The translations under genes were made by a program, and so were the position numbers. Positions 18,264 to 27,347 of a stretch of DNA of 64,000 nt are shown here, piece after piece (the first letter of the stretch is position 1; the number at the start of each line of letters is the position of its first letter). The notes beneath the pieces are model-generated. The model had not been told where the DNA came from, ran no database searches, and saw nothing but the letters and a program-made list of their open reading frames with translations. Where the stretch lies: the NCBI RefSeq assembly GCF_005870035.1, contig NZ_SWJG01000002.1:372001-436000 (forward strand), given 5' to 3'. The stretch comes from Spirosoma lacussanchae. Its GTDB lineage: Bacteria > Bacteroidota > Bacteroidia > Cytophagales > Spirosomataceae.

Positions 18264-21173
18264 TCAGGCCCCCCCGCCCCGGATGATCTGCACCCAGCCC
18301 TTGATCACCGACGGGGCCGCGTTGCGCTCCAACACCGCATAGTACACCGTCGCCTGGTAGTAGTACAGACCGCTGGGCAGCTCCTGACCATCGCTGGTCC
18401 GACCGTCCCAGTTCACCGTCGGCCCGCTGCTCTCGAAGACCTTTGCCCCCCACCGGTTGTAGACCACCAGTTCCACCCGCTCCACGAACCGCTCGCAGCG
18501 CATCGGCCGGAAGGTGTCGTTTTTGCCATCCCCGTTGGGGGTGAACACGTTGGGCAGGGCAAAGTAGGGGCAGGCCTGGTTGCAGACCAGGTTGGAGGGG
18601 CGGCTCTCGAGGCCCCGCTGGCTGACGGCCGTCACGTAGTAGCAGCCCGCCACCGTCGTCAGGCTGCTGTGGCTGAAGCTGGTAGTAGGGGCCGGCACGC
18701 TGGTCAGCAGGCCCAGCGTGTCGGGCTGGTAGCGGGCGTAGTAGATGCGGTAGGACGCGATGTTGGGGTCGCAGGTGGGTCCCTGGGTGGGTGTCCAGGC
18801 CAGCTGGTTGGTGAAGCTGGTCTGGTTGCAGAAGCTCTCGGGGCTCAGGCTGGCGCAGTCCAGGCTGTCGAGCCGCAGGCTGGGGGGGCAGGGTCGGGTG
18901 GTGTCGGCGGGGGTGGCGCAGCTGATCTGGCTGTAGTTGATCAGCAGGCCCAGACTGGCCAGGCGGGCGTCGGCGTAGCGGCCCCGGGTCATCACCCGGT
19001 AGCAGTAGCTGGAGTCGGCCGAGAGGGTCCGGCTGGTGTTGCCATCGGCGGTGAGCCGGTCAGTGCCGTCATCGACGTAGGTGAACGAGTCGGGCCCCTG
19101 AACGCTGACCTCGGCGATCTGGTTGAAGGGGCCGTTGGGTCCCGACCGGCTGCGGAAGATCAGGTGAGTCTGGCTGGTGTTGGCCCAGGGGGTGTTGGCC
19201 TGCCAGCTGAGGCTGACCTGTCGGTTGGCGGGCCGGGTGGTGAGCCGCACGCTGGAGGCTGCTTCGGTGACGTCGAGCCGGGTGAGCTGTCCGGTGGCGC
19301 TGGTGTAGAAGAACTCGACGCGGTATCGGTAGGGGTTGGCCTGGGTGTTGAGGGGGGCGCTGGTTGTCCCCCGGTCGACAAAGACGGTGTCGGGGTTGGG
19401 CAGCAGGCTGGTGTTGATGGTGGCGATGGTGGCGAAGTCCTGTCCATCGAGTCCGGTGGCGCGCTGGAGCCGGTACTGGTAGGGTCCTGGCAGGTCGCCG
19501 GGGTTGAGTCCGATGGGTCGGCTCCATCGGACGGTGATCTGCCCGTTGGATTCTCGGGTGGAGTCGACGGTGACCTGGGTCATGACGGGGGCCAGCAGGG
19601 GCAGCTCGAGGCAGGCTTGGTTGGAGGCTATACTCTGACCGCCATTGATGAACTCGCCATTGCGGTCGGGGTACTCGGCTACCAGCCGGTACGAGTAGCT
19701 GACACCCCGGCGCAGGGCGCTGGTGTCGACATACGACGTAGCCGTGATGGGTACCCGGATAATTTCGCGATAGCCGGTGCTGGCTGCCAGCCCGGTGCTA
19801 CAGGGCGGAATCTGAATATTTTCGCAACCCTCTTTGCGATATATGATCAGCTGTGTACCCGGAGGACCACAGGTATAGGGGTCCCAGTTGAGCTGAATGG
19901 CTCGTCCGGTAGCGGTGGCGGTGGGTCGGGCGGTGAGGTTTTTGACCGATGGCCCTACGATCTGAATCCGCAGGGTCTGAAACGACACCAGCGAGTTGGT
20001 GCCTCGGGGCGGCACGTCGTTGACCTTGAAGGTGACGTCATAGGGCGCTTCCCGAATCTGGTTGCAGTTGGTTTGCCAGCGGAAGTTGACCGTGGCGGGT
20101 TGTGCCAGGGCCGTGTTGGCCGGAATGAGCTGGGCATACTGCGGAGCGATGAGTTCGCCGGGAGCCAGCGGACGACCGTCCTGGCCCACGTTGAAAACAC
20201 CCCCAAAGGCGGTGATGATGACCCGCTGGCCATCGGGGTCGGTGGCCGTCACGGGCTGGTTGATCAGCGTGCCTGCTTCTACGCAAAGGTCGGGCAGGGG
20301 GTTGATGCGGGGGCGCCGGTTGGGATTGTCGACCACGATGATCTGCATGTCGCGGGTGGTCTCGCCGATGAGCACGCCGTTGCGCCACTCTTCAACGATG
20401 AAAGCGAAGTTGAACTGGCCTTCTTCGCCGGGGGCGTCCCAGCAGAGCTCGCCCGTGCGGGCGTCGATCTGGAAGGTGGGGGTGCCACCCGTCTCGGAGG
20501 TGCGGCTGAAACGGGTCGGGTCCTGGTAGGCCGGGATAAACCGACCGCGGCAACCGGCATCCTGCAGCCCTTCCTGCGGTACGCTCAGCCGATAGGCCAG
20601 GCTGTCGCCGTCGGCATCGAAGGCGGCCGGGTTGTGGCAGAAGCGCTGACCCACCCGGGCCGAATCGAGGGGTGGGTTGAGCATGATCGGCGTCGAGTTG
20701 AGACCCAGGTTGGGGGTAATCAGAATAGTGCTCGACACGAAAAAGCGAATCTGATCCGACTGGCTGGCGGGGGGTAGGTTTTTGGTATCCCGGTTCCGGT
20801 TGGGTACCGTTACGGAGATGGTATAGGGGTTAGCCGCCGGGTAGGTGTGAACGACCCGATAGGTGTTGATCGATGAGGTTCGGTTATTGATAAAGACGCG
20901 GGGCAGGCGCTGAACTTCCTGAAAGGTGCCATCGCCGAAGCAGATAGTATACCGTTCTCCCTGGGCAGCGGCCCCGGCTCCGGCTGGTGTTTCGTCGTAG
21001 TAGGCCGTGAAGGTAATTTCGTAGGTGAGTGTGGTCTGCGAAATCCGCCTGGTAGTGATTTCCCCAGCCCGCACGTGCGTAGCCTGGCTAACGGTGGGCC
21101 AGAGGACGGCGCCCAAAAAAAGGGCAAACAGCCCAATCGAGTATAAGAAGCGCATAGAATTATTCCATTTCAC
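18264..21173 (-). CDS. Giant secreted protein with T9SS type B (CHU_C) sorting domain
   Basis: A 969-residue exported protein. After a signal peptide (starts at residue 1 or Met7; the cleavage region is near SQATHVRAGE) comes a region found in many gliding-associated proteins (HVRAGEITTRRI, YTICFGDGT, VFINNRTSSINTYRVVHTY). Several fibronectin-III/Ig-like beta domains follow, for example VTVRWSRPIG-type strands around 540-760. The last ~90 residues (NVFTPNGDGKNDTFRP, VYNRWGAKVFES, WDGRTSDGQELPSGLYYY) are the CHU_C / type B sorting domain that sends proteins through the type IX secretion system to the surface. The role is probably adhesion or matrix. Cysteines are frequent. A long antisense frame over this gene is a codon-bias shadow. 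Confidence 0.9.
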   Translation of the reverse strand: MKWNNSMRFLYSIGLFALFLGAVLWPTVSQATHVRAGEITTRRISQTTLTYEITFTAYYDETPAGAGAAAQGERYTICFGDGTFQEVQRLPRVFINNRTSSINTYRVVHTYPAANPYTISVTVPNRNRDTKNLPPASQSDQIRFFVSSTILITPNLGLNSTPIMLNPPLDSARVGQRFCHNPAAFDADGDSLAYRLSVPQEGLQDAGCRGRFIPAYQDPTRFSRTSETGGTPTFQIDARTGELCWDAPGEEGQFNFAFIVEEWRNGVLIGETTRDMQIIVVDNPNRRPRINPLPDLCVEAGTLINQPVTATDPDGQRVIITAFGGVFNVGQDGRPLAPGELIAPQYAQLIPANTALAQPATVNFRWQTNCNQIREAPYDVTFKVNDVPPRGTNSLVSFQTLRIQIVGPSVKNLTARPTATATGRAIQLNWDPYTCGPPGTQLIIYRKEGCENIQIPPCSTGLAASTGYREIIRVPITATSYVDTSALRRGVSYSYRLVAEYPDRNGEFINGGQSIASNQACLELPLLAPVMTQVTVDSTRESNGQITVRWSRPIGLNPGDLPGPYQYRLQRATGLDGQDFATIATINTSLLPNPDTVFVDRGTTSAPLNTQANPYRYRVEFFYTSATGQLTRLDVTEAASSVRLTTRPANRQVSLSWQANTPWANTSQTHLIFRSRSGPNGPFNQIAEVSVQGPDSFTYVDDGTDRLTADGNTSRTLSADSSYCYRVMTRGRYADARLASLGLLINYSQISCATPADTTRPCPPSLRLDSLDCASLSPESFCNQTSFTNQLAWTPTQGPTCDPNIASYRIYYARYQPDTLGLLTSVPAPTTSFSHSSLTTVAGCYYVTAVSQRGLESRPSNLVCNQACPYFALPNVFTPNGDGKNDTFRPMRCERFVERVELVVYNRWGAKVFESSGPTVNWDGRTSDGQELPSGLYYYQATVYYAVLERNAAPSVIKGWVQIIRGGGA

Positions 21174-21186
21174 TTACAACGAATTC

Positions 21187-21216
21187 TTCAGCCGAAAGTG
21201 TAAATATTCGGCTGAA
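21187..21216. other. 10-bp inverted repeat upstream of the CHU_C gene
   Basis: TTCAGCCGAA at 21187-21196 is repeated inverted at 21207-21216 across a 10-base loop. It lies 14 bp before the first start codon of the CHU_C gene and 85 bp after the glycosyltransferase stop. No T-run follows in either direction, so it could be an operator, a leader hairpin or an mRNA 3'-end structure. Only the symmetry is certain. Confidence 0.5.
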
Positions 21217-21300
21217 ATTACTGCTTTTCTACGGGCAAAGAATGAAGGCTGCGCGGAGACGGTATACGAACGGGTATATCCCCGATTTCAACTTCATCCG

Positions 21301-22281
21301 TTAAACTTTATAAAACCCCGGCTTGTTAAGCAGCGTTGACCAAAAGAACCGTAAGAAAACGCCGACCTGCCGCGCAAACGCCCGTTGATTACCGAGGTCG
21401 GCGAGCAGGGGTCGGCGCTGGCGTAGGTTGATCGCAATTTTGCCCAGAAAGATGATAGGAATCAGAGTTATATAGTGCAGAATCAGCACGAGATACGCGC
21501 CCGGGCCGTACTGTTTCCGAACCCACAGGAGCTGCGATACCTGCACCTGCGGTTTGAACCGGTTAATATGGGTGACCACGTGCTGCTGGTGATCGGTACT
21601 GCTGCCGTACTCCAGATGAACGAACGCTGAGTCCGGTAACAGCAGCAGGCGGCCCTGTTTGCCCAGCCGGTAGCCCCACTCCACATCTTCACCATACATG
21701 AAAAAGGATTCGTCGAGCCCGCCCGCCCGGGCAATCGTGTTGGGCCGGGTCATCAGGAAAGCCCCCGAAATCCATTCTACCTGGGCCGGGTCACTGAACG
21801 AGGGGTCGGGCAGTCGTCGCTTCAGCCAGCTTTCGGCCGCCTGAGTCGGGGGAATAATGTAAAAAGCCCGGCGCATCTGCCCGAAGGTGGTGTACAGGTT
21901 GGGTCGAAGCTGCCGGTCGCGGCCGAGCTGGTGAGCGCCAACAGCTGCCACGTCGGGTTGTTGGTCAAGCACCCGGACGCAGCGTTCCAGCAGGTTGTCG
22001 ATCAGCAGGGTGTCCGAGTTCAGGAGCAGCACGGTACGGCCTGTGGCCTGACGAATACCGAGGTTGTTGGCCCGGGCAAAGCCAGCATTGTAGCCCATAT
22101 CATACCAGCGCACCTGCGGAAAAACGGCCTGTACCTGCGCCTGACTATCATCGCCCGACTGGTTATCGACCACAATGACCTCGAACGTAATGCCACTAGT
22201 ATGGCGATACACCGACTGCAAACAATCTATGATGAGCCGGGGAGTTTTATAATTGACAATGATGATCGATAAATCAGGCAA
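21301..22281 (-). CDS. Family 2 glycosyltransferase (rhamnosyltransferase-like)
   Basis: The 326-residue protein is a GT-A, family 2 enzyme: LSIIIVNYKTPRLIIDCLQS, FEVIVVDNQSGDDS (nucleotide-sugar binding Asp), GYNAGFARANNLGI and VLLLNSDTLL with the DxD-like metal motif, then ISGAFLMTRP and FFMYGEDVEWGYRLG with the catalytic-base ED. A hydrophobic segment near 268-292 suggests membrane association. This layout is typical of WbbL-like rhamnosyltransferases that build cell-surface polysaccharides; the sugar is not determined. It stands alone, 116 bp downstream of the ATP-grasp gene, with a long inverted repeat between them. Confidence 0.88.
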   Translation of the reverse strand: MPDLSIIIVNYKTPRLIIDCLQSVYRHTSGITFEVIVVDNQSGDDSQAQVQAVFPQVRWYDMGYNAGFARANNLGIRQATGRTVLLLNSDTLLIDNLLERCVRVLDQQPDVAAVGAHQLGRDRQLRPNLYTTFGQMRRAFYIIPPTQAAESWLKRRLPDPSFSDPAQVEWISGAFLMTRPNTIARAGGLDESFFMYGEDVEWGYRLGKQGRLLLLPDSAFVHLEYGSSTDHQQHVVTHINRFKPQVQVSQLLWVRKQYGPGAYLVLILHYITLIPIIFLGKIAINLRQRRPLLADLGNQRAFARQVGVFLRFFWSTLLNKPGFYKV

Positions 22282-22289
22282 GACAAGAG

Positions 22290-22392
22290 ACGTTATGAGT
22301 GACGAGCGATACCCGTATAAACGAACGAACGGGATCGCCGGGGCAAAAGTACGATCATTCGGTACTCACGCATCGCTGTTCACTCATAACGT
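22290..22392. repeat. Long imperfect inverted repeat (possible cruciform or 3'-end structure)
   Basis: Bases 22290-22310 (ACGTTATGAGTGACGAGCGAT) match the reverse complement of 22372-22392 at 19 of 21 positions, with a 61-base loop. The loop holds a smaller complementary pair, CCCGT (22312-22316) and ACGGG. It fills almost all of the gap between the ATP-grasp stop (22398) and the glycosyltransferase start (22281). No T-run is present. Confidence 0.6.
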
Positions 22393-22397
22393 GTGGC

Positions 22398-23885
22398 CTA
22401 ATAGAGGACCCAGGTATCTTTGCCGCCCCCGCCCTGAGAGGAGTTAACCACGAGCGACCCCTTCCGAAGTGCCACGCGGGTAAGCCCCCCGGGAATCACG
22501 TTGACGCCGTCGCCGTAAAGGATATACGGGCGCAGGTCGACGTGACGACCTTCGGCATGATCGCCCACCAGACAGGGAACCCGGGACAGAGAAATGGTTG
22601 GCTGGGCAATGTAGTTACGCGGGTTTTCTCTGATTTTCTGGCGAAACAGCTCGTGGTCTTCTTTGGTGGCCTTGGGGCCGATCAGCATGCCGTAGCCACC
22701 TGCTTCGTTCGCTTCTTTGACAACAAGCTGTTCGATATTGTCCAGCACATACTGGCAGTCTTCTTCTTCGCGACAGATGTAGGTCCGTACATTGGGGATG
22801 ATAGGTTCCTCGCCGAGGTAGTACTGAATGATGCGGGGTACGTAGGCGTAGATCACCTTGTCGTCGGCCACGCCGGTACCGGGCGCGTTGGCCAGCGCAA
22901 TGCGGCCTTTTTTGTACACCTCGAAAATACCCGGTATGCCAATCATCGAGTCGGGATTAAACGCTTTGGGGTCGAGGAACGTATCATCGATCCGGCGGTA
23001 GATGACGTCAACGATCTGGAATCCTTTGGTAGTCCGCATTTTCACGTACCCGCCCGATACGACCAGGTCGCGCGCTTCGACCAGTTCAACGCCCATCTGC
23101 TGAGCCAGGTATGAATGCTCGAAATAGGCCGAGTTATATATACCCGGTGTTAGTACAACCACCGTCGGATTGGGGCGGTCGGCAATGTACTGCAGCATCT
23201 GGAGGAGCCGCATCGGATAATCGGATACGGGCCGAACGCCCGTCTGGGCCAGCACTTCGGGAAAAGTCTGCTTGGTCAGCTCGCGGTTTTCGAGCATGTA
23301 TGACACCCCCGACGGACAGCGGAGGTTGTCTTCCAGTACCATCATCTGCCCGTCTTCGCCCCGGATCAGGTCGGTGCCGGTTATATGACACCAGATGCCT
23401 TTAGGTGGCTTTACGCCCAGGCAGGGTGGCAGAAACGACTTGCTCGATTCGATCAGATCGCGCGGTACAACCCCGTCGTTCAGGATGCGCTGTTCGTTAT
23501 AGACATCATCCAGAAACAGGTTGAGGGCTTTAATTCGCTGGATGAGCCCCGCTTCGAGCCGATCCCACTCGGCCGATTCGATCACGCGCGGGATAATGTC
23601 GATGGGCATGATCCGTTCGGTGCCTTCGCCTTCTGAATAGACGTTGAAGGTAATGCCCATGCTCATCAGCGCCCGTTCGGCGGCATGCTGACGACCAATG
23701 ATGTCTTCGCGCGATAGTTGTTCAACGCGTTGTTGAAACGGTAGGTAACCAGCCCGCACCAGCTCGTCGCGTTCAAACATTTCGTCAAAGAAATTCTCGG
23801 TCTGGTAATCCGAAAACGAGAAGTTGGCTGATGTCTGCCCCTGCGATTGGGTCATGCCATTGAGCGTCTGCGATTGTTCCTGCAT
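22398..23885 (-). CDS. Circularly permuted type 2 ATP-grasp protein
   Basis: The 495-residue protein is a circularly permuted ATP-grasp enzyme (DUF404/407 type). Landmarks are NFFDEMFERDELVRAGY, INALNLFLDDVYN-like IKALNLFLDDVYNEQ, HITGTDLIRGEDGQ, VLEDNLRCPSGVSYMLENR, VVSGGYVKMRTTKGFQ, DVIYRRIDDTFLDP and the C-terminal PCLVGDHAEGRHVDLRPY and NSSQGGGGKDTWVL. Known relatives are thought to ligate amino groups to peptides and usually sit beside an alpha-E protein and a transglutaminase-like protease. Neither partner is next to it here. The Gln/Ser-rich first ~20 residues look disordered. Divergent to the beta-barrel gene at 24084. Confidence 0.88.
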   Translation of the reverse strand: MQEQSQTLNGMTQSQGQTSANFSFSDYQTENFFDEMFERDELVRAGYLPFQQRVEQLSREDIIGRQHAAERALMSMGITFNVYSEGEGTERIMPIDIIPRVIESAEWDRLEAGLIQRIKALNLFLDDVYNEQRILNDGVVPRDLIESSKSFLPPCLGVKPPKGIWCHITGTDLIRGEDGQMMVLEDNLRCPSGVSYMLENRELTKQTFPEVLAQTGVRPVSDYPMRLLQMLQYIADRPNPTVVVLTPGIYNSAYFEHSYLAQQMGVELVEARDLVVSGGYVKMRTTKGFQIVDVIYRRIDDTFLDPKAFNPDSMIGIPGIFEVYKKGRIALANAPGTGVADDKVIYAYVPRIIQYYLGEEPIIPNVRTYICREEEDCQYVLDNIEQLVVKEANEAGGYGMLIGPKATKEDHELFRQKIRENPRNYIAQPTISLSRVPCLVGDHAEGRHVDLRPYILYGDGVNVIPGGLTRVALRKGSLVVNSSQGGGGKDTWVLY

Positions 23886-24083
23886 GGCGGGTTTTTGATT
23901 AGTAAAGCAACAATATATGGCAAACCGTTCGCATCGCCAAACGAACTCTAAGTCGTGCTGGTTTTGTGCAAATTTTTACTGCTCATAGTACAGACTATCT
24001 GAATATATTAAATAATGTTAATTCGATAGATCAAGCAAATTTTGCCTGTATTCTTGTGCCCATCATCAGTCAATCTCTAGTGT

Positions 24084-24695
24084 ATGAAAAACGTAGTCTG
24101 TTCATTAATGCTGCTGGTACTGGGTGTATCAGCGGCTACGGCCCAAACGGAAAAAGGACGCTGGACTGTTGGCGCCCAGGTTGGGAACATCTCCTATTCG
24201 CCCGGCGAGAAACCGTACCGGATAACTAATTTTTCCATGTCGGTGTCGCCATCGGCCGGGTACTTCGTCGCTAACAATCTGGTTATAGGCCTCTCTGTAC
24301 CGGTTAACTACCAGCATTACCAGACGCGGTTTGCGACAGTCGGTAATACTGAGTATAGTATAACAAATACGCAGCTCGGTCTGGCTCCTTTTGTGCGCTA
24401 TTACGTTGGCTCAGCCAGGCTTCGTCCGTTCATTGATGCTACGATTGGCTATACACAGCAATGGTACCGGACCCGTAATGTCAACGGAGTTAGTGAAAAC
24501 CGGTACAAACAGGGTTCGTTTGCCTACGGCGGATCGATAGGCGCGGCCTATTTCATCAACAATACCGTCAGCCTCGACGCATCGCTTGGCTACCGCAAAA
24601 ACAACGTAGTCAATACCAGCCTGGTCTCGACCGGTTATCGGGAACCGGGCACGATCGGACTCAATGTGGGCTTCCGGATTTTCCTGGGGCGCTGA
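24084..24695 (+). CDS. Outer-membrane beta-barrel protein (OmpX/OmpW-like)
   Basis: A 203-residue protein with a signal peptide (about residues 1-20, ending SAATAQ) followed by alternating amphipathic strands ending in aromatic residues (WTVGAQVGNISYSP, VGLSVPVNYQHYQ-like, LAPFVRYYVGSARLRPFIDA, FAYGGSIGAAYFINNTVSLDASLGY) and a terminal GLNVGFRIFLGR. This is the usual pattern of an eight-stranded outer-membrane barrel, closing with a hydrophobic/aromatic C-terminal strand. No specific function can be given. It is a single gene in AT-richer surroundings, divergent to the ATP-grasp gene and convergent with the aldo/keto reductase. Confidence 0.8.
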   Translation: MKNVVCSLMLLVLGVSAATAQTEKGRWTVGAQVGNISYSPGEKPYRITNFSMSVSPSAGYFVANNLVIGLSVPVNYQHYQTRFATVGNTEYSITNTQLGLAPFVRYYVGSARLRPFIDATIGYTQQWYRTRNVNGVSENRYKQGSFAYGGSIGAAYFINNTVSLDASLGYRKNNVVNTSLVSTGYREPGTIGLNVGFRIFLGR

Positions 24696-24768
24696 TCCGC
24701 AGGGGTTCCGGTACAGGTTTTCTGCCGGACCTATACCGGAACTCTCGCGGGTTATGCTGATGAGCTGT

Positions 24769-25749
24769 TTACCAGAGATAATGAACGGGGTTTTTGATTC
24801 GTTCGTCGTAGATTCTGCTGACGGCGGCCAGTTGTTCCGGCGACGGGGCCGGCCGATCGGCTGCCTGCACATTGGCGATCAGGTGCTCCGGTTTCGACGC
24901 GCCGGGAATGACGCAGCTAACGGCATCGAAGGTGAGAATCCAGCGCAGGGCGTCGACGGCGAGTCCATTTGGGAATACGGTCTTCAGCTCGTCGACCGCG
25001 GCCAGGCCGGTCTCGTAATCTACCCCCGAGAACGTTTCCCCTTTGTCGAACGCGTCGCCCTGCCGGTTGAAGGTGCGGTGATCGTCCTGGGAGAAGGTGG
25101 TATTTTGGTCAAACTTGCCCGTCAGCAGGCCACTCGCCAGCGGTACCCGAACGATAACGCCTATGTTACGCCGTTTGGCTTCGGTGAAAAACAGTTCAGC
25201 GGGCCGTTGCCGGAACATGTTGAAGATGATCTGGACGGTCGTGACGTTGGGGTACTCGATGGCTTTCAGCGCTTCTTCTACTTTCTCGACGCTGACGCCC
25301 AGGTTCTGAATTTTACCTTCTTCTTTTAGCCGATCAAACACCTCAAACAACTCCGGCCGGTAATAAACATCGGTTGGCGGGCAGTGGAGTTGGATCAGGT
25401 CGAGGGTTTCCAGGCCCATATTACGCAGGCTATCGTCGACAAACTTCCGCAGGGCAGCGGGCTGGTACGCTTCGTTGATGTGGGGTTGTAGCCGACGTCC
25501 GCACTTGGTGGCCACGTAGATCCGCTCCGACCGCGACCGTACAAGTCGGCCAACGGCTTTTTCGCTTTCGCCATCGCCGTAAACATCGGCCGTATCGATA
25601 AGATTAATACCGGCATCGGCGGCCGCGTTCAGGATTCGATCGGCATTCTCGTGGCTGAACGGGTCGCCCCATTTGCCACCGACCTGCCAGGTGCCTAAAC
25701 TGATTTCAGAAATAGAAAATCCGGTTTTTCCCAGGGTTCGGAACTGCAT
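24769..25749 (-). CDS. Aldo/keto reductase
   Basis: This 326-residue protein is an aldo/keto reductase of the YghZ/Tas-like group. It begins MQFRTLGKTGFSISEISLGTW, has the catalytic INLIDTADVYGDGESE (Asp and Tyr) and VATKCGRR (Lys), then DLIQLHCPPTDVY in place of the usual LHxPD, and a C-terminal NADPH-binding RWILTFDAVSCVIPGASKPE. It reduces aldehydes or ketones, or the reverse, with NADPH in the cytoplasm; the substrate is unknown. Downstream is the barrel gene (convergent), upstream the palindromic repeat cluster. Confidence 0.9.
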   Translation of the reverse strand: MQFRTLGKTGFSISEISLGTWQVGGKWGDPFSHENADRILNAAADAGINLIDTADVYGDGESEKAVGRLVRSRSERIYVATKCGRRLQPHINEAYQPAALRKFVDDSLRNMGLETLDLIQLHCPPTDVYYRPELFEVFDRLKEEGKIQNLGVSVEKVEEALKAIEYPNVTTVQIIFNMFRQRPAELFFTEAKRRNIGVIVRVPLASGLLTGKFDQNTTFSQDDHRTFNRQGDAFDKGETFSGVDYETGLAAVDELKTVFPNGLAVDALRWILTFDAVSCVIPGASKPEHLIANVQAADRPAPSPEQLAAVSRIYDERIKNPVHYLW

Positions 25750-25786
25750 AGGAAATGAGTTGATGGTTGATACAATCTAAAGTGTC

Positions 25787-26133
25787 TCCGGTATTGATGC
25801 CGGAAATTTTTATAATGTTCCCCGGCAGTAATGCCAGGGCCAATCATGGTTTGTCATGGTCGAGGTCCGTCGCTATTGTGTCCATGACTAGCTCCGGCAT
25901 TTATGCCGGGGTGGTCATGTGTTGGTTTTCATAGCGCCGGCATGAATGCCGGCGCTATTGATGGTTCGTCGTGGTCGGGGGCCGTCGCTGTTCTGTTCAT
26001 GACTAGCGCCGGCATTTATGCCGGGGTTATTAATTCAGTGTTCCCCGGCATGAATGCCGGGGCAAATCATGGTTCGTCGTGGTCGGGGGCCGTCGCTGTT
26101 CTGTTCATGACTAGCGCCGGCATTTATGCCGGA
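25787..26133. repeat. REP-like cluster: seven CCGGCAT-N-ATGCCGG palindromes in three larger repeat units
   Basis: Seven hairpins of the type CCGGCATNNATGCCGG occur at 25787-25804, 25820-25839, 25892-25911, 25933-25956, 26005-26026, 26043-26062 and 26113-26133. The first two are degenerate. Between them a segment beginning ATGGTT(T/C)GTC and ending CATGACTAGC recurs three times (starts 25846, 25961, 26069; periods 115 and 108 bp); the last two copies are almost identical. The cluster fills the gap between the aldo/keto reductase and the Ldh-family gene, and the final palindrome supplies the last codons and stop of the latter. The pattern resembles bacterial REP/BIME elements. Confidence 0.88.
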
Positions 26134-27200
26134 GAAAAAAATACACCAAACCGGTCGCCCAACTCCGTCAGGCTCTGGATGACCGGGTCGAGCAGGGGGA
26201 TGCCGTTCGAGAGCCGCTCGGCTTCCATCTCGCGCTCGGGATCGCCGGGGATCAATACCCGCTTGCCTTCTACCGCCTGGGCCTGACGGAATCGCTGAAT
26301 CCAGGTGTCCATGTGGGTTTTGAACTCACTGGCTGGCCGGAACGCATCGATACGCATGGCCCCGAAGAAGTGGCCTGTACCGTCGCCGACGCCTTCATTG
26401 GCCTGCATGAACCCCGCCGTTGCAAACGGAGGAACCCATGGTCCGTAGTTGGCGCCCGACAGCACACCTGAAAAAATATCGACAACGGCGCCCAGCCCGT
26501 ATCCTTTGTGGCTACCGTGTTCGCGGTCGGTGCCGAGGGGCAGCAGGGCGCCACCGTTCCGAATGGCATTGGCGTCAGCAGTGGGCTGGCCGCTGGCATC
26601 CTGCGCCCAGCCCAGCGGAATATCCTGGCCTTTGCGCTGCAGAATTTCGAGCTTCCCGTAGGCTACGGCCGTACTGGCAAAATCGGCCAGAAAGGTTGGC
26701 TCGGTAGCGGCTGGTATGGCCACCGCGATGGGGTTGGTCCCCAGCATTTTTTCGAGCGAGAACGTAGGCGCCACGAGCGGAGCCGCGTGGGTCATAGCCT
26801 GTCCGATCATGTCATGGTCGGCGGCCAGCAGGGCATGGTAACCCGCTATGCCGAAATGATTGGAATTACGAACCGCTACCCAGCCCGTTCCGGCCGTGCG
26901 GGCTTTGTCGATGGCAACCTGCATAGCCCACGGCCCTACTACCAGCCCCAGGCCTCGGTCGCCGTCGACAACGGCCGTCGACGGCGTTTCGTGAACGATC
27001 CGAATGTGCGGTTGTGGATTGAGCCGGCCGACGTCGTAGAGCCGTACGTAACCCGGCAGGCGAGCTACGCCGTGCGAATCTACCCCGCGCAGGTCAGCCG
27101 AGACGAGCACGTCAGCGGCCAGGCGGGCATCGGCCTCTGAGCAGCCGATGGCTATAAATATCTGTTCGGTAAACTTACGAAGTTGGTTGGCAGTAATCAT
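26124..27200 (-). CDS. Ldh-family (malate/L-lactate dehydrogenase type 2) oxidoreductase
   Basis: With the start at 27200 the protein has 358 residues and begins MITANQLRKFTEQIF, as expected for the malate/L-sulfolactate dehydrogenase family. An in-frame ATG at 27275 would add 25 residues without family similarity. Motifs: ADLRGVDSHGVARLPGY (catalytic His region), VVDGDRGLGLVVG, VRNSNHFGIAGYHA, MTHAAPLVAPT, GTNPIAVAIP and DREHGSHKGYGLG. The family reduces 2-keto acids with NAD(P)H; the actual substrate is unknown. The final residues Ser-Pro-Ala and the stop come from a palindromic repeat copy (26113-26133), so the C-terminus seems to have been remodelled by repeat insertion. Confidence 0.88.
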   Translation of the reverse strand: MITANQLRKFTEQIFIAIGCSEADARLAADVLVSADLRGVDSHGVARLPGYVRLYDVGRLNPQPHIRIVHETPSTAVVDGDRGLGLVVGPWAMQVAIDKARTAGTGWVAVRNSNHFGIAGYHALLAADHDMIGQAMTHAAPLVAPTFSLEKMLGTNPIAVAIPAATEPTFLADFASTAVAYGKLEILQRKGQDIPLGWAQDASGQPTADANAIRNGGALLPLGTDREHGSHKGYGLGAVVDIFSGVLSGANYGPWVPPFATAGFMQANEGVGDGTGHFFGAMRIDAFRPASEFKTHMDTWIQRFRQAQAVEGKRVLIPGDPEREMEAERLSNGIPLLDPVIQSLTELGDRFGVFFSPA

Positions 27201-27347
27201 GGGCGCAAAAGTAGCCAAAAGGGCCGGGCGTACCAGCCTGCATACCGTTAAGTAGGTGTCCGGAACAATCGGCACCGATTCCCGTTCTAACCCATTAAGT
27301 CCGGAATAGCCCGGATGAAACGTCTATTACAACTCAAGTTTAAACGT

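Noticed and set aside
18207..20777. An 856-codon open frame on the plus strand opposite the CHU_C gene
   Set aside because: It is a shadow caused by strong codon bias: the Gly/Val/Ala-rich product has no family features, starts inside the terminator hairpin, and the minus-strand protein has clear domains.
25787..26133. CRISPR array interpretation of the regular repeats
   Set aside because: Repeats are palindromes of varying spacing inside longer duplicated units, spacers are themselves repeated, and no cas gene is near.
25903..26286. An open frame of 127 codons across the palindromic repeats
   Set aside because: The repeated peptide arises from the DNA repeat and the frame overlaps the Ldh-family gene; there is no sign of selection for coding.
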